Assembly: GCA_963691705.1 (NCBI GenBank)
Contig: OY829538.1
Span: 52,975,151 to 53,039,150, forward strand
Length of the DNA stretch: 64,000 nt
Direction of reading: 5' to 3'
Source of the DNA: Viola odorata
Lineage: Eukaryota > Streptophyta > Magnoliopsida > Malpighiales > Violaceae
Numbering within the stretch: position 1 is the first letter of the stretch; every line of letters starts with the position of its first letter. This document shows positions 1 through 10,100 of the stretch, piece after piece. A program made the position numbers and the translations under genes. Below the pieces are notes generated by a model. That model did no database searches. It had not been told where the DNA came from and saw only the letters and a program-made list of their open reading frames with translations.

Positions 1-77
1 TTTGTAGTTGGGACTGACCAGATAGCAAGCTAGACAATATAAAGTTTTTCACATTCACTGTTCTTTATTTGGTTCAG

Positions 78-1612
78 ATTTGGGCCCCGGGAAAGTAAGA
101 AAGCTATGATGTATAGTGATGTGGGCAGGCTGAATTGCAATGTCACCTATACAACTTTTTCCACTTCAGTTCGAGGACAGGTATATGGACTAACTCCTGT
201 GAAGTTTATGATACTCATATTTGAACTTCCTTCTGTGGTTATTGCATCTCTCATATGTGTACTGGTTTTCGTAGGTATCAGACCATAAGGAGTTTTCCTC
301 AATGCTTCATAAAGCTTTGGAAGGTGCAATAATGTTGGAAACATTCCCTAAGACGACTGTAGATGTTTTTGCTCTTGTTTTAGAATCTGGTGGCGGTAAG
401 TAACAGTCTCATTTACCCTTTTTATAAAGGTCTCTTTAGAGAAACTATGCGATAGATAATGAAAAGAAAGAATTTCAAGCTGGCTTCAAAATGATTGTTA
501 TCCCTAAAGGACAGATATATGCCTAGTGGCTATAGTCTTTAGGATAGGGGAATCAACCATGTGACTTTATGTGATTTTGTCAAACCCATAGTATGCATTA
601 AATGCGTTTTCTGTTTAAGGTCTAAGCTTGTTGATACTTTGATTGGGTTTACGTTCTTTTGTGCGTCAATAAAATTTAGTAGATTCTGTGAAGGAGTTTT
701 TCTCCTTGAAGCCATTAGCCTATAACATTTTTTTGTTTTCAGGTGATCTTCCGGTTGTAATATCATGTGCAAGCCTTGCATTGGCAGATGCGGGGATTAT
801 GATGTATGACCTGGTTGCTGGAGTTTCTGTGGTAAGCATTTTTTCGCTTTTTCCTGTTCTGGGTGATAAACCATATTTCTGCACTTATTCAGTGTGACAG
901 GCTGATGTTATATTCGTTGATTATTCTGATGTTTATATTTAAATCAACCCCAACATTTGATGGCTCTTATTTCTGGACCTTCAAACAATTATGTCCAATG
1001 CAGTTTTTTAAAGTTTTTTTTTTTTTTTTTTTGTGATTGGTAAATTTATTTTGCGTCTGGTACTGCAGCCATTTTCCATCAGGGTTGATCTGGTAGAAAC
1101 ATGTTTTACTTTGATAAATGTTTTATTATCTTTACAATTTATTCCCTTATTGATCGATTGAACAAAAACCTAGCTGTTTCTACATACTATGTTTTTTTGG
1201 TCACATTCTTTTGATTTGTCAAGTTTCAACTTGTTTGATCAATAAGCTTCATTTGATGTCCAGTCTCGTCTGGGGTCAAACCTCGTCATTGATACGATTT
1301 CAGAAGAGGAAAGCTGTCAAGACGGAAGTCTGATGATTACATGTATGCCTTCGCGTAATGAAGTCACTCAACTTACTGTTACAGGGGAATGGTCAACTGC
1401 AAAGCTGAACGAGGTATACTATCTATTCTGCATACACTTTTCCTTACCCAAACTACTTTTGTACCAATTTCTCCTATCTGCTCTTGAAGTAGCAGCGCAC
1501 TAATTCTTTGTTTTACAAACAGGCAATGCAGCTGTGCCTCGCTGCTTGCTCAGAACTTGCGAAGATAATGAGATCATCTTTAAGAGATGCTGCCGCCTCA
1601 GCACAGGAATAG
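78..1612 (+). CDS. RRP41L: Exosome RNase PH-like subunit, RRP41L/MTR3 type (5' end outside window)
   Basis: The protein belongs to the RNase PH-fold ring of the RNA exosome, which processes and degrades RNA 3'->5' in nucleus and cytoplasm. Five coding exons join in frame: 78-180, 275-395, 743-831, 1264-1413 and 1523-1612 (TAG). The first visible exon opens after an AG acceptor inside the motif FGPRESKKAM, so upstream exons are missing. Visible family signatures are YSDVGRLNCNV, SSMLHKALEGAIMLETFPKT, SCASLALADAGIMMYDLVA and the C-terminal GEWSTAKLNEAMQLCLAACS. These match from memory the Arabidopsis RRP41-like protein At4g27490, which is also labelled MTR3. Plant members of this branch are usually structural rather than catalytic; that is family knowledge. 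The downstream neighbour LTO1 lies about 750 bp away in the same direction but is a separate gene. Confidence 0.9.
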
Positions 1613-2361
1613 AAAGAAACTAAAGAAACTACTACTCCTCATGTAAGGAATGTTAGCCCTGGATGCCCAGCATTGAACTCTTCACCCAAAGTATACAACA
1701 TTACGATAACAAAAAGCAAAACTATGTTTTTTTTTTTTTTAGATATAGAGTGAGTTGGTTTTTTATCATGTGAGTGGGGTGTAAAGTGTGACGTGACATT
1801 CTGAAATTAAATGATAATTACTATAAGAATGTAGGAAAGTTGAAGACATTGAAACACAGGCGATTGATTATTATAAATTACATTATTAATTTCTAAATTG
1901 TTAAGAAAAGTTCTCTTAAAAGAAAGTTTCTAGTTTATGTTATATTGTTGTACATTTTTTAAATTTCTAAAATTACTCTTTTAAGCTACTAAAAAGTGAA
2001 TTTAATGTTTTTTTTTTTTAATTATTGTAAATTTGAAATAATGTGATTTTGAGCAATCACCCAGTAGTTATCGATTAGAACAAACTTTTGAATGAAATGG
2101 ACAAATCATTGTAGCAGCAAAATAGTTTGCATGTCTGGAAGTTAAAAGTTTAAGCCAGTGAAAACTTTTGGGTAAAATCATATTATGGACTGGGCTAAGC
2201 CACTAGCCCATGTCTATTGTAATGGGCTCAATCGACAAGCCCATCGAACTAAAATAAACGAATGTAACGAACGGCCCCAGTTAACGTTCACTTTCGTGTC
2301 CGTATCGCCGTAATTTTGTCCACCGGAAGAGAACCTCAGGAGGAAGAAGCAGGCCGCAAAA
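1613..2361. promoter_or_regulatory. RRP41L-LTO1 spacer with a cluster of GCCCA/TGGGC (site II-like) motifs
   Basis: The first 500 bp are AT-rich with long T-runs and no coding signal. Near LTO1, TGGGCT/AGCCCA occurs four times, in both orientations, at about 2191-2196, 2205-2210, 2223-2228 and 2238-2243, which is 120-170 bp upstream of the LTO1 ATG. In plants such GCCCA elements bind TCP factors and are common in promoters of housekeeping and organelle-biogenesis genes. That function is established knowledge for the motif and inferred here. Confidence 0.45.
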
Positions 2362-4555
2362 ATGGCCAGCAGCGGCAGCAGCTTCTTCATCGCCACCATC
2401 TCCGCCCTTCCCTTCACGACTCGCGCTATTTCGCGTCTCTCTTCACCTTCCCGCCGCTTCCCCCAACTCACCCAATCCAAGGTTCTCTCTGGCATCACCT
2501 AATTTCAATTCCCACAGTTTCTCAATTATCGATTCATTTCAATTCCTAAGCAATTCCGTTTTCTCATACAAGGTTTGGAGATGGAAACTCAAGTGCGTGC
2601 CTTCACAGCCCACTCAAGACCCTGAATCGGAATCTGACGCGGCACCGTCTCCCTCCACCTCCTCCTCCTCCTCCTCCTCTTCAAGCATTTCAACATACAC
2701 TTGGTGTGCAGCGCTTGGGGGCATCGGATTCTTGGAAACTGCTTACTTAACTTATCTCAAACTTACCAATTCCGATGCCTTTTGCCCTGTTGGTGGCGGC
2801 AATTGCGGTGACATACTTAATAGTGATTACGCCCTCATTTTTGGTACTTTCCTTACTTATCCACTCTAAAGACCGGTTGTTACTTAATATTAGTGGGATT
2901 CGTGAGTTGTATCCTGGAAACTTGAATTACGTTGAAGATGATGTGTGGTGGTGCTTGTGAATTTTTTCAGGTGTTCCTCTACCATTGTTTGGAATGATTG
3001 CTTATGGTGTAGTGGCGGCGCTTGGATTACAGTTACGGGGAAATACTGTGGAATCGGGTGCCTTACAGAAATCTGAAAGTCATTTGATTCTAGTTGCAAG
3101 CTCTACTGCAATGGCAGCTGCTAGTGGATACTTTTTGTACATTCTAACCACAAAATTTTCTGGACCGTTTTCATGCTCATATTGTTTAGCGTCTGCAGTC
3201 TTGTCATTCAGCTTGTTTTTCATCACACTAAAGGTGTATTTTCATGTGCCCATTGTTCTGCTAGTAAGCATTGATGTTGTCAAGGGTACAGAATGATGAA
3301 ATTACGTTTCCTTTTTTTTCCCTATACAATAGGATTTTGGGTTGCAAGAGACACGAAAAAACTTGGGTTTGCAGCTGTTCATTTCTAGCTTGGTGATTTT
3401 TGTCCTAAGCGCATCATACGCTAGTGCTCCACCTGCCACCTCTAGGTGATCAATTTTTTGTATTGATTCTTTCTTCTGCTATTCTTCTTCTTTTTGTTCA
3501 TGATTCCCTTGTCAATGCCACTCATAAGGTTGCCAGAGATGAACTAACTACATTAGCTTGTTGCAGTGGCAAGTAACAGTTTGTGTTTCTGTTGGAATAC
3601 TGCTGTATCTCTTGAATTTTAGCATGCTTCATTAATGATACCTAGATATATGCTCTGCATTTTTCCCAAGTGACTGCATCTGATGTATTTTTCTTGTCAT
3701 CTCTTTTTAAACAGCCAGGCTGAAATCAACCTCCCTTATTTTACTACAGAGATAACAACACCATCGAGTCCTTTTGCTATTTCTCTAGCAAGACATTTAC
3801 ACTCTATAGGTGCTAAAATGTATGGGGCTTTTTGGTGTTCACATTGTGTTGAACAAAAACAGGTACTTTATCCGTTGTAATTGTATATAACTGTTGTTGA
3901 AATAATGAGGTGGTTTAGCAGTCTCTTCATCCTTGTTTCCTAGATGACCCCTGCTAAATCGTAAATGCTGAAAAAAAGTTAGGACATAGAAAGCTTCCAT
4001 GAATGAATGTCTGATGTTAAGAAATCTTTTATATTTACAATTCCTTCTACAGCCAAGAACCTTTAATAGATGTAAATGACTGCTTGTCTATCAGCACTCT
4101 GTATCATTAGTAACATAGTTCAAAGCTTGCTGCCTATTTAAGTTGCAGTTCGTAAAGGTAGCAGAATTTGGATTTATTGAGTTAAGACAATTCACAAACT
4201 TTCGTGAACCTTTTCGCATTAGTCCTGCATGCATGATATTTGTGCATTGATACAGATGTTTGGAAAGGAGGCATCAGAACTGTTGGACTACGTGGAATGC
4301 TTCCCTCAGGGGTATAAAAAGGGTACCAAGATAGCCAAGGCATGCGCAGATGCGAGAATTGAAGGGTTTCCAACTTGGGAAATCAATGGACAGGTAAGAA
4401 AGTTTACAACCTTGACAAAAGTTAATTGCTAAGAGGGATGAGTCGAAACTTTAGTTATCATATAGCTGGGAAATTTGTTGCAGGTATTGAGTGGAGATCA
4501 AGAATTGTCGGAGCTTGCACAAGTATCCGGGTTCGAGTTCGATGAATCTGGTTAG
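2362..4555 (+). CDS. LTO1: Thiol-disulfide oxidoreductase LTO1 (VKOR-thioredoxin fusion, chloroplast)
   Basis: LTO1 forms disulfide bonds in thylakoid lumen proteins and is needed for photosystem II assembly (known for Arabidopsis At4g35760). Seven exons join in frame to 374 codons plus stop: 2362-2481, 2573-2843, 2971-3233, 3333-3445, 3715-3862, 4256-4393 and 4484-4555. The N-terminus is rich in Ser and Arg and poor in acidic residues, as expected of a plastid transit peptide, and is followed by a Ser-rich linker. The VKOR part shows FCPVGGGNCGDILNSDYA and the active CxxC in FSCSYCLAS, within about five hydrophobic helices. The C-terminal thioredoxin-like part has WCSHC and the cis-Pro loop EGFPTWEINGQ. 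Length agrees with the Arabidopsis protein (about 376 aa). A poly(A) signal AATAAA lies at 4603-4608. Confidence 0.95.
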
Positions 4556-6034
4556 ACTATGTTGTACAGCCTATAGCGAGACGATCCAACAGAATCTGTT
4601 TTAATAAATTTTTCTTATATCAACACGCAGAAGTGAGATTTTAAAATTTAGACTAGGAATTGTAGGGCTCTATCTCTCTCCTGAAGGAGGGAACCCTTCC
4701 AAAAATTGCTAAATTCTCAACGGCCCGGGTTGCCTCCGGCCGAGGAGGGGGGTTCAGTTGGAAATAGTTTTCAACCTGCAATAGACGTGCCTCGGTTCAA
4801 AACCTCACAGGCTACGTCATTCCCCCCAGCGCAAAGATGACTTATAAGTTTGGACGCACTTCCCTTTTAAACTCCCAATATTCCTCATCAGAATTTATGC
4901 GTTACACTTGCACATATATAAGCGGCTACTTCTCTCTGATTTTAGGGGTAATTCCGTAATTATGAATAACGGTCCAACTATTCCATCTGGATGCACCACA
5001 TCTAATTTTTATCTAATTTAAAAAAGTATCTAGGAGCCATAGACCTAATCCAATACTAATATCATAATTAAGTCTAAAGTTCAGTCCATATATTTAACAC
5101 ACTAAAATTTTACATCTATGAACAAAAAAAACAAAAAAAAACAAAATGAAACTAAGCTCGGTTTGCTTTTATAACATCTATGAACAGAAATTGGGCAGGA
5201 TCTGCTAGTGTATATATATACTCATCTCTTGAAGTTTAAGTTTAATTTCCCACTTACTACTATGTGATTAAACATAAAGAACGTCTTAATGCTTGCAAGG
5301 TTAAGGTAATAATTAGTCATTCTCTTGTCTATTTTTTTTATTGAAATATTATTCATTGATTAATTTAGTCCTTATGCTTTTAAAAGTTTTCCAATTAAAA
5401 CTCTAAATGAATAATTTAATCTCGTACTTCTAAAATATTTCCAATCAAACCTTCGCATTTATGAAATCTCAAACTTTTTTCTGTGTTCGTAAAATTAGTC
5501 AAATTAAACCTTAAATAGTTATTCATCCTAATCAAATAATTTTATGATAGATCTCATCTTTATTACTTAATGATTAATTTAATCCCTATGTTCGTGACAA
5601 AAATTCAATCAAACTCCTCCATTATGTAATCTCATAGGTTTGTTAGTAAATTTGGTCCAACTAAACTAGTTACGATTATTCTAATAATTTTTATACAATC
5701 CATAGTGGATTCGTGTTTAAAATTGTCTCATTGAATTTCTTCTATTATTTTTTTATTCACTTTATTTTTATCTTTTAAATAATTACTAGTAATGATTAAT
5801 TTTAATTATCAACTTTTCCCGGCCACCATTACCAAGTTTGAAATTTAAGCATAAGCACCAATTTGTCAAGATATTAATTAAAAAAGGTATCATTAATCAA
5901 AACCCTAAGACAATAAGACTCAATAGGATTGTAATTTTATTTAATTCGATACAATTATTTTAAAAACTCACTTGAAAGTTACATATAATTAATTATTAGA
6001 CAGTGTGTTCTACTATAACAAGACATTCAAATAT
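4556..6034. other. LTO1-RALF spacer without a recognisable gene
   Basis: The first 60 bp hold the LTO1 3' end and poly(A) signal. A locally GC-rich patch lies at about 4650-4860. The rest, especially 5330-5700, is AT-rich with loosely repeated TTAATTTAGTCCTTATG-like phrases. I see no open frame with family similarity and no clear terminal repeats. Confidence 0.5.
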
Positions 6035-6305
6035 TTAAATTATAGTGTGCATGGTTGATCTTGAAGTGAAGAAAGGAGGAGGCCTGGTTTCTTGCAAGGT
6101 GGTAGAGGCAGGTCTGTTGCAGCCGCGGTGGTAGGGGTTGGCCGGCTGTTGGATTTTCTTTGCTACACGGCGGAATACACCCTTTATCTAGCGCCGGATT
6201 TCCTATGTAATTATCCGCCTTTGTCACTTCCACCAATAGCGCACACAGTACCATTAGGGTCGTAACAAGCTTTAAAGCAAACAACTTCTTACAAACAAAC
6301 ATCAC
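6035..6305 (-). pseudogene. RALF-like secreted peptide gene with an internal frameshift
   Basis: RALF peptides are small secreted Cys-rich signals that bind FERONIA-type receptor kinases at the cell surface. The frame starting at 6305 (second ATG at 6302) encodes a clear signal peptide, hydrophobic to about residue 30. It continues into DNYIGNPALDKGCIPPC, which resembles the YI(S/G)Y-PAL start of mature RALFs with the first two cysteines. In that frame the C-terminal RALF motif is absent. In a different frame of the same strand, at about 6119-6139, the DNA reads PANPYHRGC, the diagnostic RALF ANPYxRGC motif. The frames must switch near 6151-6163, in an A-rich stretch. The motif frame stops at 6035. 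The fourth cysteine is not evident, so decay beyond one indel is possible. A one-base assembly error, or a recent pseudogene, would explain the break. Confidence 0.55.
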
Positions 6306-7179
6306 TAATTAGTTTTTACAAACAAATAAAAAAATCAAATTAAGTCTGTCTTTTATGACTGAATGATTTACAAGAGTAAATTGATAATATATATATATAT
6401 ATAGCAAAACACAAATATAATATATGGAAATAAATAAATCAACATTAACTTTTTGGTGCTTAAAACATTGTACTGAACTTAGGTTCACTATCTATTTAAA
6501 CAATATTGGTTTATCCAAGAAAAAAAATGGAAAGAAATGAGTACAAAAATCAATAGCTAATGCAAAATTATTAATTTTAATTTCTCATTTGATTGTTACT
6601 AGCCTTTATCGCACATCGAGATGACAATAAAAGCTAAAATCCAAATCCAATTGAGTGGATAATATCCAACTTAATTGGGTTTGAGTTTGGATATTTCCAA
6701 ATCTTCCCATTTTTTACACGCTATCTTTTTCTTCTTTTTTAAAGAATAATTATCATTTTTTTTAAAATTAGAAATTATTTCTCATTTTGACTATAAAGTT
6801 AGGTTTTGTCATTTGTCCCGGTTTGTACCATGGAGATCAATTTTGACCAATTAAATTCTCTCTTTTTTTGTGTGGCCCATTTCTAATAAATCTCATTTTT
6901 AACTAATTAGGTTTGATTTTGACCAAATAGATCACGATTTTTACTGTTTGACTTGTGTTTGATCATCGAGACTTAATTTTCACCCTAAAAGTTCAGTCAT
7001 TAGATTGGCTTGCGTGTGTGCGTATATACATATAACAGTTCATTGCAGTGTAGCTATACATACCTGAACATGGATGGTAATACTTAAACAACTTCAAAAG
7101 TACTGGTAGCAACCATCACCTTTGTGCCTAACCAAACGAAGATAAAAAAAAAATGTTTCTAAGCTGAAAGTGGAATACA
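6306..7179. other. AT-rich spacer between RALF-like locus and RECQL3 3' end
   Basis: The stretch contains a short (AT)n run at about 6389-6404 and otherwise unstructured AT-rich DNA. There is no coding signal. The part next to 7179 is presumably RECQL3 3' UTR. Confidence 0.4.
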
Positions 7180-10100
7180 TCATCCATCTGTTTGGCTCCT
7201 CCTTAGTCTCTTAGGTGATTGATCCTGTGATACATTTCCATTGGTGGCCTTTACCTTCTTGTTGACAAACTCTGAAAAAGATGGAATTGCAGGCAGCTTT
7301 GTACTCAGAGGAGAACTTTGTGGCGGTGAAGCTCTCGTATGAGTTTCTGATTGAATGCGGCTAAGGAGTTTCAGGTCCGTAGTCTCTGTTGGTGCCTCCT
7401 CCAATGATGGTGGTGTCTGAGGAGGTTCTCCATTCGAATGAGGTTCTTGGTTAGGTGCAATAATCACGGGAGGAGAAGGTGTACATGAGCCAAGCCGATT
7501 TGTCAAGTCGGAGGAATTTGCAGTCGCTAGCCACCTCACTGTGCTTGCTACTTGAGAATAATAGGATGTCTTCCCACTCTTTCCATACTTCTTGTAGCAT
7601 TCATTCTCAAGGAAGGCAGCTGATGTGTCTAACCCAAAGCTGAAATATGAAAGAATATAAATTACAACCATAGTCAAGTGTTATCTTATTCTACAAGACT
7701 CGCATCTCAGACCAGTAATAGTAGCAGTCAAGGTCAAAGGGATTTTAGTAGTATACCAAACAAAGATGGGAAATATAGTGCAAAGTGCAAGTGGAACAAA
7801 CATACTTTTCATTGCCGAGCCGCTCTTGAGCCTGCTTCAGAGCATTTAATAGTCTTTGTTTGCTTGCATCTCTCAGCGACTCGGATATGGCATTCTTGTC
7901 TGGTTTCTTAACCTGCCAACATATTGGGAGTAAGAAATTAGTTGGGAAAAGTTAAGTTACAAACTTAGCATGAAATCATTCTTCGTTTTTATTTCTTGTT
8001 AATGCATTGAGGAAAAAGTTTCAACCAAGCTTCCAAGAGAAAAAAGAGTAGACCTGCTTTTCAGGATTTTTTTCTGTAATAATCTTCTTCTGCACGCTGC
8101 AAGAGTTCCATTTTCTGATCGCTCAACAACCTTGATTTGCCTAGGCTCTTGACAGCCTCCATAGCGTCTGTCAGTTGAGAGATGACAAATGAGACAACAA
8201 ACAAACACAACTCAGAATTCCAAATTCTGATACCCACCATGATGCAATCGCGCACTCGCTCACATGTTCAAGCATAACTTATCAAATTGCAAATCATAGA
8301 AGAAATTCACTGGACTTCTAAAAATAATTCACCATCAGAATCAGATATATCCTCCTCAGAATTGCTGCCTTCATCATCACGATTCCAGAATTCAGACATT
8401 TGTTCTTGATCATTTGCATCTGAGGCACTGAAATCGAAGACACAGCTAAATCAGACTGAAAGATGGCCTCAAATCTTTTGGACCAAACTTAATGTAAGGA
8501 AATAAAAGATGGCCTCAATCTTTTATGCTTGTAAAGGCACGAATTTACACACAGCCACTTGAACTTGGCTATTACTGATGCTAAACACTAAACATTTTGG
8601 CTCATACAACTGTAAAAATCATAGTCCGGTAGCGTGAAGAGAAAGACCGAAGAAAAGTAAATAATAAAATCTTTTAGTTTGAGGCATTACATTCTAAAAA
8701 AATCTTTAAAGATGGATCAGCTATTTGTATCTCAACATAATACAGCTAAATTACCCAACAAGACACACAGCTGTAGAGAAACCTGATTGTCCTAGTCACC
8801 CTGTAATCTCCCATCTGATTTTTATTTTACATGAGCATATGTTTCAATAACTGGTGCACCACATTAGCGCTAAAGAGAACAGAAATCACCTGCTCATAAA
8901 AATTCTAGAAAAACCATTTCTTTGACGAGCAGCACAAGTTGCTGTGAGTTCTTCCAAGTACTTAGCAACACGGTTAGGGTGTTTACAGGCATCACATGAC
9001 TTTTTACATAGTGAAGCAGGTACCTGTTTGGACTTCAATCATGAGTATCTAACTTTATACATTGAGAAAAGTATCTACAGTCTACAAAGAAACAATCATT
9101 ATATGCACTATCTGCTCCCCGAAGGTCTCAAGAATCTTTTTCCTACGGCATCCAGAACCCTCACAATACTCAACCATCTGAATATAGCATGAAAAATGCA
9201 CTGAACATGAGTGGCATAGAAGATTCCAATAGCACAAAACCAAGTTAAACTCACCTGCTTGAAGTCAGCAAGGGACTTCTTTAACATCTGATCCTGTGAA
9301 CTTGAGTGCAGACTGGGCTGTGACTTTTTGCTTTCAGCATTTCTTAAAATAAATTCCTGCCATAAGTGTCCAAACTTGGTATATAAAAAACATTTTGTCC
9401 TTTTTAACTCTGTTTTAACTATTTAATTCTCTGATAGAAGAGAAAAAAAAAAAAAAGATAAAAGTGGTGATACCATCAAACACCATTTTTTTGCGATCAT
9501 CAACCCCATAATACAGGAGACTTTTCGAGGGTAGCTGATCACGACCAGCTCGACCCGATTCTTGATAAAAGGACTCCATAGACTTTGGAATGTTGAAGTG
9601 AAAAACCATTCTGACATCCTTTCTATCAATACCCTAGAAAGCATCAAGCATAGACTGTTGGTGGAACGTATTATAATCATTATTCATGCATAGAAAGAAG
9701 GTATCTAGATGGCAGAGTTCACTGAAATCACAAGTGTTAAAAATGCATACCATCCTGAGGGAGCATCATTATCCAAGTTACTGTGCATGCGCCATAACAG
9801 CTCCAAGCAAAAGAAAAAAGGGAAAGGAAATCCAATCATCACAATCTCAGTTAATGAGGTAAACAAACAAAAGTGAAACAAAAGACTGCCAAAACTTTCA
9901 CTTCCCACTAATATAAAACTACGTATTGTGACCATTCATTTAGAAATTCTCCAATCCCGTTGAAATGAATCCTTATATAACAGAAATGTTGATGTTTAGG
10001 CTAGTACATCACAGTATGTAAAATAAGTATAGCTTATATGTGAACCATATTCCTCAAGCTTGAGAATTTTGCAGGTGAAGGGGAGGAAAAAAGAAGAAAA

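Noticed and set aside
4690..4860. SINE or tRNA-like sequence, because of GGTTCAAAACC (B-box-like) at about 4795
   Set aside because: No A box at the right distance, no poly-A or poly-T tail and no target duplication.
9100..9115. AT-AC (U12-type) intron at the RECQL3 exon 9109-9177 border
   Set aside because: CAG|ATAGTG looked like an AT donor, but GT two codon positions later (ATA|GTGCAT) keeps the frame with an ordinary GT-AG intron and the U12 consensus is absent.
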